NCBI RefSeq assembly: GCF_001039355.2 | Contig: NW_019773770.1 | Location: forward strand, 372,001 to 436,000 | Origin: Lingula anatina | Lineage: Eukaryota; Brachiopoda; Lingulata; Lingulida; Lingulidae | Direction: 5' to 3' | DNA length: 64,000 nucleotides | Shown: piece after piece, positions 1 to 13,921 of the stretch | Layout of the letters: each line of letters starts with the position of its first letter | Position numbering within the stretch: the first letter of the stretch is position 1 | Notes under the pieces: model-generated | The model's database searches: none | Seen by the model: the letters and a program-made list of their open reading frames with translations, nothing else | What the model was told of the DNA's origin: nothing | Position numbers and translations under genes: made by a program

Positions 1-817
1 TGTAAGTTTTAGTCAGATTTGATTTTGCTATTGTAATAAGAACATGCCAGTAATTCATTGCCAATTTTGGCAGTTAAATAAACTTTATAGATTCTCACTT
101 TTTGTGTTCATGTCATGTTTGTAACAGGGGATACCTTGGTTTTAGCTTTGAATCACTTAGGCCGCATTCACAAAAGTGGACTCGCAAGTCCGCAAATCAG
201 AAATGGCTACCCACATAAAAGCTTTATCCCCTAACAGACACTGAATAGATTCCCTGGGGGGATTACACAAGCATTCAAGTGGGTCAGCCATATTTGATCT
301 GCAGACTAGTTAGTCTAGTTGTGAATGCAGCTTTATGGAATGAGAATTGAAGCAATGTTACAGTTACACCTCTACACTGACAACATAGGCATTATGCCCT
401 AGTCTTATGGCATAGATCACATAATCTCAACTTGAATCTATTTCTGTGGAAGGTCAAATTCATATTTACATTTCGTTTCATAATTTTTTTTTTTTTTTTT
501 TGGGGGGGGAGGTTAATAGATTTCGTGTATCTATATGTTGCCTGAGTTAGTGATCAAAAACATTTTACTACATACAGTTATAATAGCTGAAAACGTGAGA
601 TATCCAACACCTGTAGTAAGTGCCAGAGGATGACATTGGAAGTGATACGCTGAGTAGTTATAATACTCCTGTTGCCAATACTTTGAAATGGTCACCTGAT
701 ATTTTAAGACATTTTTGTTGCTATGGCCAGTATTTTTCTGGATGTGGTGAAATGCAATCAGCAGTGCTGATGCTATTTTTGTTGTTACATATACTATGGT
801 TACAAAAATATGTATCT

Positions 818-874
818 ATCTAGAAAAACAAGATAGAAGATAGTAGTTGCATCTTCTATCTTGTTTTTCTAGAT
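818..874. repeat. Perfect hairpin, 24-bp arms
   Basis: Arms 818-841 and 851-874 are exact reverse complements separated by 9 bases. The arm begins ATCTAGAAAAACAAG. It may be a short transposon relic or a hairpin-forming insertion; no function can be assigned. Confidence 0.9.
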
Positions 875-3800
875 GTTACTCTAAGGTTGCCGCAGAGAAT
901 GATTTTTACCCATTTGCTGACACGTGCATGTTTTGTGTGTCCAGTATTTATTTGTTATTTGCATTTGCCTTGACACATAAAACATATATCGAAATAACAA
1001 GTTCAGATTTAAATAAAAAATCAGTTTTAATTCATTATCCGGATTACCTAGAGTAAGTGCACATGAAAGGTGTGTAGAGATTTGGGTTACGGTATATATC
1101 TTGTATATCTTATTTGATTTTAAATTATGCTTGGTTTTGTCTTTAAGTAGGTGTAGCCTTCTATCACAGGCAAACCACAGCTTTGAGCCTTTATCCCTGA
1201 TGTTATATATTGATTGATTGTATGGATACTCGCTGTCATCTTAATCTTCACTTAAAGGGTAAGTTACAGAACCATTTTCACTGAATTATATGTGTGCTGT
1301 TTGAAGTAAGTGATGTTTAACAGGTCCAAATCATCTGTTTAGTAATGTAAACAAACTAGGATGTTTTTCTTTTCAGTAACATTATTGTGTGACTATAGGT
1401 TTATACGGTAGCTTGTGTTGTGTTTGAAAGAAATGATCCATATGTTGACTAGCCTGTTATGTAAAGTGTTTCATAGAAATCTGAGTTACTGCTGTGTCCT
1501 GGTATATTTTATTATTCTTGTATGATTTTTTTTGCTTTTTATCAATTATCAACACAGTTCTTAAAAACTTATAGTAATTTTAATCAGATTCATGACAAGT
1601 GGACAAAACGTAAATGAATTATTCATTACAAGCCATCATTATGTATACAGTGTAGATTATGGGAGGAATGCATGACATGTGCCCACATAGAGTTGATGTA
1701 AGATATTACACTTCTGTGATTAACGGCAGGTAAGAAAATTCATCTAATGATAGACCAGCCTGCCACCCACCTGTATTATCATTATATAACCTGTCTGGGG
1801 TAGTTATACACAGGGTTGACATATGACTTGTAATATTTCAATTTTCATCTATTTTGATGTGCATATGTTAGTACATTAAATAATTGTATTTCAGTATAAT
1901 ATATAACTCTGATTAATACAGTTTTTCAAAAGATGGACATACATTTTATTTTGGAGAAGGCTAGTTCTTTTTTGAGTATATGTGTTTCTTTTTTTACAAT
2001 AATCTTAGTAACCCTTCCCTTAAAAAATTGTCACTTTGTTTGCTTAAAATGACATAAACCAAAGGCATATACAATAGGGCCATCTGTAGGTTGGTTGCTA
2101 GAGCAAACTGTATTTGTAGTATGTCACCATTATTTTGCAAACACAGGAGTGTAGAAGCTAGCCTGCCTAGGAGCATTTACAGCCATTCTGAATAGACTTT
2201 TGTGCTATAGTTATAAACACCATCAAACTTAAGGAACGAAAAAGACTCAGGCAGCAAAGGACAAAAATTATTTCAGTAAGTGTGGTTTGATGTTTTCAAG
2301 GTTTTATCACTATTTGTAAAGATTTGGGTAGTTCAAATATTGGATATCTATTTTTTTTTTTTAATTTATTTATTTATTATTATTATTTATTTTTTTGAGA
2401 GGCCAAGGCAGGCATATTTTAGACAAAAGCACAATTGATTGCAACATTATTTTGATTGCAACATCCCCCAAATTATTTTTTAAAAATTTGATACCAGTAG
2501 CAGCACAAGTGAAATTGTTTTGTTCCACAATTGCAAGTACCATTACAAAATTGCCTGATAGAAGGATATTGTGAATGAAATGGTAATTTAGCTACTGTTA
2601 AGTTGTTAAAATGATTTTAATAATTAAACATAAATTTTAGTGCATTTCTTCATTATAGACAGCAGGTGCACATGTACAAATGTACACTGTACTAGTAGAT
2701 CAGTTTTCCTGCATGTTTTTAAAAAATCTAATTTTTTTAATAAAATATTGAGCTAAGTAAAGCATAAAAACAACTCATTTTTTAAAAACTCTAACCAAAT
2801 TGTCATGCATATGTGATTTTTATTTTTTATTTACATGTAACTCCATCATTCATAATTCTGAGAATATCAACAAGTACAAAAGTAATAAAATAGCAACTAT
2901 GGTATTTGTGTTTCTTTTTTATTTTTCAGACTTATTTTAGTGCTAATACATTCAATTACAAACAGCTATACAACATCCTGAGATTTATAATATAGCTTTA
3001 ATTCACACTTCATTATATATTAAGAAATATTATTGTTTTGGGAGAAGACACTAGCTGCAAGGGACTAATACCATCCTATATGATTAATGTTGATGGGTAA
3101 CCAGTAGCAGAATCATAAATACATTATATACATGCATGGTAATGACACCATCTTTTCATTGGGAGGGGGGGGGGGGGGGATTATTAACGATCTTTGAGAT
3201 ACATAATTTTTAGAATCATTAAAAGTATATTACTATATAGCATTTGTGGTGATTTTACTGCATATAATATGAACTGAAGGGTAGTTTTGTGTGACTTAAT
3301 CTTTGTAATAACTGCATTAAGGAATTTTTGTATGAAGGATAATGAATATAATATCAAATGGTGCTGAGTTATTACTTCGCATGGCTGAGGATTAGTTTTC
3401 CAATGCAGGTTCCTATGGCTCCTCTATTTTGAACTCTTCAGATTTACTTAAACAGACAATATGTTAAACAATTTTCCTTTTGACCAACTTAACAGTAAGT
3501 CTCATTTTCAAATGTGTGACTGTCAAAAACAGGGTACCCAATATACTGATATTTAGAAAAAAAATCCTCTACATGGATTTAGCTTGTAATTTCATTTTAT
3601 CCCACATGATTATCACATTACATATTTCATGATCTACTTCCTAATACATATATGAGGTTAATAAAGTGGTCTATTGTGTATAGTTTTGTTTTTGCTTCAA
3701 ATTTGTACCAAAATTGAGCTGAACTGACCATTGTTTATTCTTGTTTACCTTTGCCAATGGTTGAATATTGTGAACTTTTCTTGTCCCTATTAAAGAGGTA

Positions 3801-3956
3801 TCAATAAAAGACTAATAGGTCAGCAATGCCCATACCTAGAGACTTGTATAGAAAACGTCCACTTAAATACAATGAGGTTGCAATGCTCTGCATTTTTCAG
3901 ATAGATTTGTACTGTTTTCAGCTTCACTGGTGCGTTAAGAGGTGAAAAGTTCACTG

Positions 3957-3964
3957 TGACGTCA
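3957..3964 (+). promoter_or_regulatory. Consensus CRE palindrome TGACGTCA
   Basis: A perfect TGACGTCA octamer, the binding site consensus of CREB/ATF bZIP factors, lies 33 bases upstream of the first in-frame ATG of the SEC14-like gene. It may be a promoter element if transcription starts nearby, or it may lie within the 5' untranslated region. Only the match is seen; the regulatory role is inferred. Confidence 0.35.
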
Positions 3965-3996
3965 AGTTCAGAGGTGTCAGCCAGGATCCTTGGGAT

Positions 3997-6900
3997 ATGT
4001 GGTTATTTGGGCGCAGTACAAAGAAGAAGTCACAGACTAAGAAGATGCCCAAGAAGGTAACTGAAAAATATTCCATATTTGTGTGTATATTTAATCTGTA
4101 AAGTTCTTTTTATGCTCAAAGTTATCTTTAGGGCAATTGTTTAACGTTTGAAAATTCATTTTCTTTTTTGTGATGATTGAAAAATAGTATTTTCTAAATA
4201 TATTTAATAAAATTTAATCAACTTGGTTCCTTTGACATTTTATAATTTTTTTTCTACTCGTCTCATAGTAAGCATGCATTTGCTCATGCACAGTCAAAAC
4301 TTTCACAATATCTCTGATACAACTACACTGGCAAAGAATTACATCACACAGTCTAGACTGGCAGTTCTATGTAGGTGAAAGGGGAGGGGCAGGGAACATA
4401 CCTGGCACACATGTACCTACATATGCAGCTATACATATACCTGTGTAGTATATGTATCAAATTTTGTACAAACTGTTTTACCTAATTGTGGGGAAAAAAA
4501 TTAGTTGTCAAATAAATGGTTTTTGCGCAACACATTCAGCTTGCAGGCAGTGTAATGCAAATGTAAGATTAACAATGCAAGGGTCAGTGTCTCTACAGGT
4601 GACCACATTCCATAATTGGCAGGTGTCACAGAGTAGGATATAATAACAGAGCTGGTTTTATAACTTTTTATCAATTGTTCATATCAATATGGAATGTTGA
4701 TACCAATAAGATACTTGAAAGTAAGTGCATATGCTATTATGAGATTATGGTTGTATAAGCATTTTGTTTGTTTTGCAAAGTGATATTGGATAGTTGAATG
4801 AGAACTTTAAAGTAGACAAAAATATTTTAATTGCACTATTTTTATAAGCATTATGCACTGCAGCATAAGAATACCAGTTGGTTATTTAGTTTATAGTTTG
4901 ATGGGAAAGAGGTAACCATGAAAAAAAAAACAATACAAATATTATGCAAATACCCACTACACACACCCTAATAATATAAGCTATTACATATACACCTATA
5001 TGTTCAGTGACAGCTACTGGGAGAGAGGGAGGGAGGGATGATTGAGTTAAGTGGCCTATTATTCATTGTTTTGCACAATATTGTGTCCACAAAGGTTTTC
5101 CGAATTACTATATTTTGCTTCCTGTCCCCATAAATGTTCAAGATCACCATCATCAAGGGCAATTGTAAAGAGCCATTTTCTCAAAATCTTGGCTCTTAGT
5201 GGACATGTTGAGTAAATGGCTTTAAGTCCTTTACCAGCTCATATAACCATTTCTCCATGAGTGACACATGGGAAATATGAGTTATAGTTACCTAGTGTGG
5301 ACATGTCCACAAAGCCACAATAGTGCTCTTTTTGTTACAAATACAGGTTTTACCTGCTTTAACCCTAGATCATGTTTTCATTATGGCCATTTTTGCTCAG
5401 TTATGGAATGCAGCCTCACCTGCAAATGACCCTAGATAGTAAGTATGGTTTTGTCAGACAGGCTATTTTTATTCATTGATCTGTATGATATAGATTGTCC
5501 AATGGCTCATTCCTATTAAAAAAAAAAAACAAGAAAAGTTTAATTCTGTATTTAAATACAGCATATTACAGCCACAATCTCTTACTTGTCATTCTAATTT
5601 GCATTAAACACATAATTAGATATAAGACTTTAAATTATTATTATTATGATTATGTGTCTTGCATTTCTTTTTTTTTTTTTTTTTTTTTTTTGTTTCTATT
5701 GATAGAGCTGTTGCCAGGGATACTTAGTGATTCATCAATGTTTTGTTATTCCCCTCCAACAACAGTAGTATATAACTTATGGGATGAAATATCACGTCCC
5801 TGGTAGTGTAAATAGATTTAATACAGTACTAGTAATAGGCGTTTATAAACCCCATAAAACCCAACATGCAGTGGCAGGTACACCCCTTTTCCTTACTCAT
5901 AGACCAGAGGAGCAAACAAAGTCTTTAGTTAAGTGCTGCAAAATGACTGTGAGATTGCACCATAATTTCTAAACATTTCTTCCAAGAGAACAAAAAGCAG
6001 TCATGACATGTTTGTTAATGTTTGATGCAGGAGAATGGGTCCTGGTGTCTATAAAAGGCAATTTGAACTGCATTTGAATGTGTATGGCATGACATAATGT
6101 ACCTGACATATAGAATAATGGCTGGTGTCATTACATTGCACTGTACCTGTCAGGAATAAGTAAGTGTGTAGGTTGGCTGCAGTACATCTCTCATCACTGT
6201 CTGTACCATAACAAAGCTAAGATTAAGAAATAATCACATATAGTGAATGGTGAGTGTAAATCTTTTGGATTTGTCCAGTGGCCAAAAAAACATTTATTAC
6301 TCTAATTCATTGCAATCCCACGGATTTTATTTTGATCAAGTCATTTGATTATATATGCAATAATCAACAACATGTCATATTTATTGATAAGTCAAAAGGT
6401 CTAAATCCATCTAATAGCCCTTCTTTAGAACATCCTGAATGTTTTAAAAATTACCATCTGCCTTCATTCAGTGTTGATACCAGGCACACCACAACATATA
6501 TCTTATCTCATTCCAGAACATTTAGAGAAGAAAGATTTGCATGTCTTTACAGTATATAAGGGGGTTGTAAAGAAATTCTTGTGCAAATTTATCACTGTTT
6601 CCTGAATTTTTGCATAAGGATAAGCTAAAAATTAGATTATGGTTGAGCTTGATACATTTATTTGATTTTTTTTAGCTCTTCATTAGCAGATATATAAAGA
6701 TTTTAAAACAATTTCATGAAAAGAAGCTTGGGTGTCTTCTGGGATACTGTCTGTATTCATCTCTTATATCATGTCATGTTATGACAGTCATTTCATGTCG
6801 AGTTGTGTCGTGTCATGTCATGTTATGCTATGCTATGCTATGCTATGCTATACTATGCTATACTATGCTATGCTATGCTATGCTATGTTATGTTATGTTA

Positions 6901-9900
6901 TGTTATGTTATGTTAAGATGTGGTGTAGTTCAATGCCAGAATTCTTGACTAAAATAATAAATGTGCCATTGCTCATGAAAATCAAAGTGAAAATATGACA
7001 ATGAGCTGTTGCCAAGGTGTCAAACAAAACATTTAAAATTGTAACATTTCAATAGAAAAAGAACACTTGCTGTATTCAATAAAATAGCATCAAAGCTGTC
7101 AGTGATTTTCAGATATTTTCTTTTAATTTCCAGTATACCTTCAGCCATGTCAATGATGAGAGCCCTGAAGAAATAGCAGTAAAGCAGGTGGGTGTGTGAT
7201 CACTACAGGTATATGATATAGAGTGGTTGATTTGATATGTTCTCAATCTGGATCCTGATGGGTTTTAATTTACTGCACAGTGTTCAAAGACAAAAAAAAA
7301 AAATCCTGGGTAATTTTGTTTTATTTTTTCTGTTTATTAATTAGTTATTTACGGTAATTCTCCAATCTATACGAACGCCGCAATAATTACGAACGAAACG
7401 TTTTTTCTCTGAATCTGAATTTTTTGTCTCCGTTCTGTACGAACGATCGCTAAACTCACCTTGGGCACAATTTAAATTTTCTGAACGCAAGAAAGTGTGC
7501 CCGATTGAAACTCGCCCCATGATTCGTCAAAGCGAGTTTTCAGACCACCGTTCCAAACAAAGGAACTGCCACTTGACAGGAGAGATTGTTATCATGTATT
7601 TGTGCTGTTTTTGAATGAGACAATAGGAGGACTCAACCTGCCCGCCGGCAGCTAAAGGCCAGTAGTTTTAAAACCCTATTGTTATTGAGAAATTATTGAC
7701 AGCATCAGTACGCATAAATTACTTACTGTTTATTATCATTTCTTAACTTCTGCCGGCCGACTGGATCATCAACATCCACCATCAGTGTTTCACCGATAAC
7801 TGGTTTCTAGTAAAATCTATAAACTTGAAACCAGTTATCGGTGATTGTTTGTTTGTTTGTTTGTTTGTTTTTCCTTGTTAAAGACCTTGTCTCATGAGCA
7901 ACTATTAGGTAAACCTTACTGATATTAGTGATTGTGAAAAATAAAGGTGCCGTATGACCTTATACAAATTTGCCTGCAGTTTTCTGTATTTTTTCTAATT
8001 AAGTTTACATTGATTGCGTGCAAATTAATATGCTGTATAAGACTTTCATAAATAGACTTGAATTGAGCTGATGTTATTTTTTATATCAAGTATAATCTCT
8101 ATTAACGTCAGTGATATCTACTGTGAGGAGTTTCAAGTATTTTGTTTTGGCGGGAGAAATTTATGTAGGCCTAATGGGGGGGTGTGTGACATTATTAATA
8201 TTGCACATTTTCTATATGTGAAATCATATTAAAAGTAAACATGCAATAAATAAAATATGCAACTGCATACGAAAATATTCTTGTCTGTTTTTGACAGAAG
8301 TTGGGAAAAACGATGTTGTCCTGTCTTGGTAAAACATAACAGGGAAAAAACGATGTTGTCTTGTCTTGGGAGAAATGTACCTCTTTAGTATGAAGAAATT
8401 GTTTTTTAACTTGAATTCCCGACTTTTGTTTAGTTTGTTTTAATTCATTGCAATATTGCAAGAATAATTTGTTTGTGCTTTTAGCTGATCACAGTGATTT
8501 AATCTGAAAGTAATGCTTACACTTAGCAATGTAGGTAAGTGGAAATAACTTCAGGTACAGCCGTATTCCATCCGTATTTCAATGGATACGAACGCGTGGC
8601 AATTTTTAGCAGACTGAATTTCAAGCCTTACGAACAAAATGATTATCTTCCAAAAATAATTAATTTAAATCGTTCGTATAGATTGGAGAATTACCGTATT
8701 TATATCTGCTTCATCCCAAGCGGTAAGAGATTCATCAAGAATTAATAAAATCAAATGTCAAAATTAAACACAAAGTGGCTACCTGAATTATAACACGAAA
8801 AACAATCTTGGGATTCAAATATTCAACAGTTTTTTCTCTTTAAATCTCTTTTTACAAATTATGCTTCAGTTGAATATATCAGTGGTCAGCGAGTGGTGCT
8901 GCAGCGGGTGCCTTTAGGTCAAATTTTATTTATTTATGAAAAACACTGTTGTGGTTTAACTACATGTAGATACTAACATATTGCATGCACAATAGGGATC
9001 TGAGAGGCTCATTGCCACTCAACTTGTGAAGGTTTAATATGCGCAACACACCTTGGTACTGAATACACAGCTTACCATGTATTCCTAAGAGTTAAGATAC
9101 CCAAGACCTTATTGGCTAAGTTTGTTTGCATGCATAATGCCTCTGATGGTATTTTTTAGACTTAAGAAAGTGACCAAAGTCCAAGATTACATGTACCACA
9201 TAACAAGGCAGAAATTATGTATTGACCAGTGTGTCTGATATAAACAGATTCAGAGACTGGTGACAAAGATATAAATAACCCCACTGCTTCACAACTCCTT
9301 GAATACCATTTGTACATGTAGAAGCCAAGATACAGTGGGAGAAAGCACATGGGAATTAGCTAGAATATGTATGCCTATCATGCATGTGTTTCTGATCTCT
9401 GTAAAGCTTGGTATAATTGGGAGAAATAATTGACAATCCCATAGCTGCATGATAATTAAAGAGCCGTAAGGCAGCAGGCTTGTTTTCATTCCTCTTCATT
9501 GTTAAAAATACATATACATGCATGTATATAAGTATGCATGTAACTGGTTTTACAATTTGCTTAGAATATGTGGAAACAATATTTTTCTTACATTTTATTT
9601 GAGTCTTCTATATCATCACCTTTTCCCACAAATGATAATATCTGTCTTAAATACTATGTTTTTCATTACAGCTGAGAAGTTCAGTGAAAGATATACTCAA
9701 ATCCCATCAAGACAATGATGATTACCTCAGGAAATGGCTTAAAGGTACTATTTTATCAGCTTTGTATCCATGTCTACTCAAATGAATCTATGCACCCAAA
9801 TCTCCTTCCTCGTGTAAACTGTAAGGTCATAATTAGGCTTTTAAAACCCTTCATTGTTATTTCAGCTAGAAATTATGATGTCATGGAAGCTGAAAGAATG

Positions 9901-12716
9901 TTTAGAAATGTAAGTATTTTAAACATCTAAAAGATAGTATGCCTTGATAGAATAATGAAAATAGTTTATTCCAGAATGGCAAAAGTTTGAAAATTTACGT
10001 TTTTTACAAAATATTTAATGCAATTAAATGTCAAAAGACAGGGTTAATTGAAATAATTATGTTTTAAATGATATTTAATATGTATGGATAAAATACTAGA
10101 TATTAAAAGTGTAATTGTCACCTGCATTTAAAAAAGGCAGTTGGGATAAAAGAAGTCCTAAAATTTTGGGTTTTATTTGGTGTTTTGACATAAATGGGCA
10201 TCATGCAAGCTTTTATGGAAAGTTACATGCCAAGAATTATCATTGGTTGAGGGAAATATTTTTTGCTAAAATTTTTTGTATTTTAAAATGTGCAGAAATG
10301 GTTGTTTGCAAACAGCAAAACTGGTATATGTAACTTTTCTTATTGTTGGTTATATAAAAATTTTCTATAAACCTAAGTAATATTGTTGGATATATGTATA
10401 TTTTCAGAGCATGGCTTTCCGCAAAAAGATTGGTGCTGACACATTGCTACAGAAGTACACGCCTCCTGAGGTAAGAAGATCTAGAATTATCACTGCTTTT
10501 TGTTTTACTATCCTCTTTTACTGATTTATGCATTATTTTTACACATGATGTTAATTACCTAGAGTTACATAGAGTTACATTACATTAGAGTTACATGTAT
10601 GCGATGTTCTGCTAAAAGTTCTGCTAAAAGTAATTTTAGCAGTCTTCTTACAGGTAAAGGACTATGTCAAACAGGACCATAGGCAGGGAGGGTTGGGGGA
10701 TTCCATAGACCCCCCTTTTTGCTAGGAAATGGTCCTCTCTAAATTTTATTTAGGCACATGAAGGTTTCAGAAAAAGAAACCCCCTTTTGAAATTGCTTTC
10801 TATGGGCCTGTCAGATGATAGTTATTCTAACTGTTCATTTCTAAATATGTCTAATAGTGATGGATTTATTTTTAGGTGATCCAGAAATATTTGACAGGAG
10901 GGTTTTGTGGGTTTGACAAGGATGGCTCTCCTGTCCGTGTGGAGTTGTTTGGACTTTTGGACATCAAGGGGTTGATGTACTCAGCAAGGAAGGTGGACTT
11001 GGAAAAAACCAAGATGTTGCAGTGTGAAAAAACAGTTAGAGATTGGGAAATCATGAGTAAAAAGGTAAAGAAAAATAGAAAATTGTCTTTCTGAGATTTC
11101 TTATGAGCCATTTTGATAATCTGAAAAAAGAAACACATCAAGCCTTCAGTTGTTTAAGATATTTTGTTTGACAGGAAATTATTAATTTTTTTGTCTAACC
11201 AATGCAAGAACTAATGATGTAATAATGTACATTGCCTTTTTATTCTAGCTTGGAAAGAAAGTAGGTGGACTGACAGTCATTTTTGACATGGCTGGAGTTA
11301 CAACAAAATGGTTGTGGAAGCCAGGTAAAATTATCTTTCATATACCTTTATTTTTTTAAAAAAGGAGTTCTTTTGGCATTTGTAATTGTAGTATTGGAAT
11401 TTTAAAAGGGTGGTATATAGCTTTAGATACAATTTTGTGAATATGGCTTTTACCACTTATGCTATAAACTGGTTTGAAGTATTTATCGTTAAATATATGC
11501 TCTTTAATTTTTAGGATTAGACATGTATCTCCATTTGGTAAAAGTTCTGGAAGACAACTACCCAGAGATGATGAAACGGCTCATTGTAATCAATGGTGAT
11601 TTTCAATTTTCTGATACAGTATTTTCTATCAATATTATTAATTTAGCTATGATATCACTTTCTGATTTCATCATAAATATGTGTTTACTCAGTATTTGGC
11701 TGTTTTTTATGTATGTACATGTATAATTCTATTACTTCCCAGTGACATAAGAGGTATGTGAATGGGTAATCCTGATGTAGATCATATAACATTTAAAGGT
11801 TCTTCATATCAGCACACTTTACTTCAATGTAGGCTAATGTATAAAATGTAGCTGGCCTAAGATAACTTTCTCTCACTGAATTGATTTTAAATTACACTGT
11901 GGTCTCTGTTAAAAGGTATACAATGTGTATTTAAGCCGTCAACATGAATCCAAAGTATTGTGTAGATTGTTAATTGTTATTTAAAGTTAAATAGAAATGC
12001 CAAAGTGTGTTTATTAACTTGGTTTACATGAAGATGAATTTTAAAGCATACGTGCATAGTATGAGAAATTCTAATTAATAGGGATCTACCGTATCAGATT
12101 AGTATAAGAAAGTGTGTCAATTGCCAGCAACAGCTTGACTTTTTTTCTTCTGTACCTATTACAGCTCCCTTTAAGTAAAAGATGAAATGTTTTTTGAAAA
12201 TATCTTTAGTTTGATGTACTAATGATTTTATTTAAGCTCCATCAATTTTCCCCATCTTGTACAAACTGGCCCGCCCACTTATCAGTGACGACATGAAGAA
12301 AAAGATTATAGTTCTAGGATGTGAGTATGTTTAGATTTAAATATTGAGTTTTCAATACAGAAATAGTACTTGAAGTTTAAAGAAATTGTGTCATTTTGTA
12401 GTTTTTGTAGACTGATTGATCACAGTATAACAAATTCTGTTATTCTCAAACAAGATTTCTTACATCTTGATTTGTATTTTTTAAAATTCTTTTTACAATT
12501 TTATATGACAGTAGCAAAGACACTTCAATTATACATTTTCCACTTCAATTATACATTTTCCAGCCAATTTTACTCAAGTTCTCCTACAGTATGTTGATGC
12601 AGAACAATTACCAGTATATTTGGGGGGTAAACTTACAGACCCTGATGGCAACCCTAGGTGTACAACAATGGTATTATTTTCTTTTATTTCACGGAGCGCG
12701 CGTGCGTGTGTGTGTA

Positions 12717-12747
<31 letters not shown>

Positions 12748-13921
12748 TTCTTACCTTGTGCAATCTTTCAAACAAATCAAGATGTGCAAATTTCAATTTC
12801 AGTTGTATTTTAAAGATATGACAGTTATATATATTATTGATTTGATTGCTAACAACACAAAAGTGGTGTAACTTCGATTACTCATTGTCTTGAAATGTAT
12901 GTCTATTGTTTGTCCAATGTTTCAGATTTGTCAGGGTGGGCAAGTACCAGAGTCTTATTTCTTAAAGAACCACAGTCTTGGGGAGAATATGACAGCAGCT
13001 ACTGTTTCCAAGAAATTGGAGTTAAAATTTGAGGTTCAGAAATCAGGAATGATTCTGAGGTACATGTATGCCGTTTCTTGTTGACCTTCTATTTTGTGGA
13101 TCAGAATTTTTTTGAATGATTTTATAATTGTCAACATAATTTTATCCTTACCAGTACATTAACTTCTGTGTATTATTCTTGAATCTCCAAACTTATAGGT
13201 CAGCCATTCTGGACTTTTGTTAATTATATGGGCCTAAATATATAACTTTGGTATTAAAAGAAATTGTAAGGAAAAAGTAAAATTTGACAATCTTTTTTGT
13301 ATAAAGAGTATTTGAATTGCTGTTATATTGTTAAGAATAAGCTTGTTATATCTGGTAAAAGATGACAAATATCAATTTAAAGATGACAGTAATGATTTCA
13401 CTCCCCTTTTGCTCCTGTAGGTGGGAGTTTCAGACGGAGGGCTATGACATTGGTTTTGGTGTAGGATTCCTGGAGAACGATGGTTCCGTGAAATTTGTGC
13501 TCCCAGTGGAGAGGGTGAACAGCCACATGGTTCCTGAGGATGGGAGCATCAACTGCACAGAACAAGGAACATGTAGGAAACATTTTTTATGTCTCTCTTA
13601 ACCTCTTACTCACCAGATAAAATTGTTCAAAAAAGTTCTTTTTCATTATCTTAATTCATTGACCAATTTTACATGATATGGTTTGAAATTGTGATTTTTG
13701 CTTGATATCACAATCCTTTGGTTCTTTAGTTAAAAGATAACAGTGATAACAATTTCATTTTATCTGTTTCAGATGTACTGGTATTTGATAACTCCTTCAG
13801 TTGGGCAAGAAGCAAGAAAGTTTCCTATCAGGTAGAAGTTATCGAAGAAGATAAGAATATTCTTGAAGAAGTGGAAAATATTGGATATGTTACTGACAAA
13901 TTGGAAGCTGCTCATATCTGA
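3997..13921 (+). CDS. SEC14L2: SEC14-like protein (CRAL-TRIO + GOLD), 13 coding exons, 421 aa
   Basis: Cytosolic lipid-transfer/sensor protein of the SEC14L2 (supernatant protein factor) group, which bind phosphoinositides, squalene or tocopherol. Coding exons: 3997-4056, 7134-7187, 9672-9744, 9866-9909, 10408-10470, 10876-11064, 11249-11324, 11515-11595, 12237-12320, 12564-12670, 12926-13059, 13421-13572, 13773-13921. All introns are GT-AG and phases match throughout. CRAL-TRIO-N is about residues 31-77 ([19 protein letters not shown]), the lipid pocket about 94-268 ([25 protein letters not shown]) and the GOLD beta-sandwich about 271-402 ([28 protein letters not shown]). Human SEC14L2 has 403 residues; the excess is a basic N-terminus. 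The first Met (3997) is preceded in frame by a stop; a second Met (4045, MPKK) has a better Kozak context and could be used instead. Which of the SEC14L2/3/4 co-orthologues it matches cannot be decided. Confidence 0.95.
6821..6914. repeat. TATGC/TATGT pentanucleotide microsatellite
   Basis: A run of about 18 five-base units, first TATGC (some TATAC) then switching to TATGT, in intron 1 of the SEC14-like gene. The 88-residue ORF across it is an artefact of the repeat. Confidence 0.95.
7350..8698. mobile_element. Non-autonomous TIR transposon, pogo/Tigger-like
   Basis: 28-base ends at 7350-7377 and 8671-8698 are exact reverse complements: TA, then CGGTAATTCTCCAATC and so on, ending TACGAACG. 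The outer TA on both sides fits the TA target duplication of Tc1/mariner/pogo elements. Further TACGAAC motifs lie subterminally (about 7390, 7440, 8590, 8630), as seen in pogo/Tigger ends. There is no transposase ORF inside, so the element is an internally deleted, non-autonomous copy. It sits in intron 2 of the SEC14-like gene (7188-9671). The superfamily is inferred from the TA duplication and end sequence only. Confidence 0.8.
7791..7843. repeat. Hairpin inside the TIR element
   Basis: Arms 7791-7810 and 7824-7843 (CACCGATAACTGGTTTCTAG and its near-perfect complement) pair at 19 of 20 positions around a 13-base loop. A (GTTT)n run of about six units follows at 7847-7871. A roughly 40-base direct repeat around ACGATGTTGTC occurs at about 8308 and 8348. 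Confidence 0.85.
12521..12560 (+). repeat. Exact 20-bp tandem duplication at a splice acceptor
   Basis: CACTTCAATTATACATTTTC occurs twice in direct succession immediately before the CAG acceptor of exon 10 of the SEC14-like gene (exon starts 12564). It duplicates the likely branch-point/pyrimidine region; only the second copy is followed by AG. Confidence 0.95.
12711..12747. repeat. Compound (GT)n(GA)n microsatellite
   Basis: An interrupted GT run passes directly into a GA run, in the intron between exons 10 and 11 of the SEC14-like gene. Confidence 0.95.

Larger units (their letters stand above)
1..3996. other. Gene-free flank upstream of the SEC14-like gene
   Basis: I find no exon here that I can tie to a protein family. 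The stretch is AT-rich with homopolymer runs (T18-G8 at 484-509, G15 at 3165-3179), a perfect hairpin (818-874) and two short plus-strand ORFs (620-823 and 847-1056) that I do not recognise and that flank the hairpin. Just before the first coding exon there are acceptor-like pyrimidine-CAG sequences (about 3900 and 3921), so a non-coding first exon of the SEC14-like gene could lie somewhere in this region. Confidence 0.6.

Noticed and set aside
5495-5806. 103-codon ORF with a phenylalanine run
   Set aside because: Driven by a poly-T tract; no domain or splice context supports it.
6732-6998. 88-codon ORF
   Set aside because: Created by the TATGC/TATGT microsatellite.
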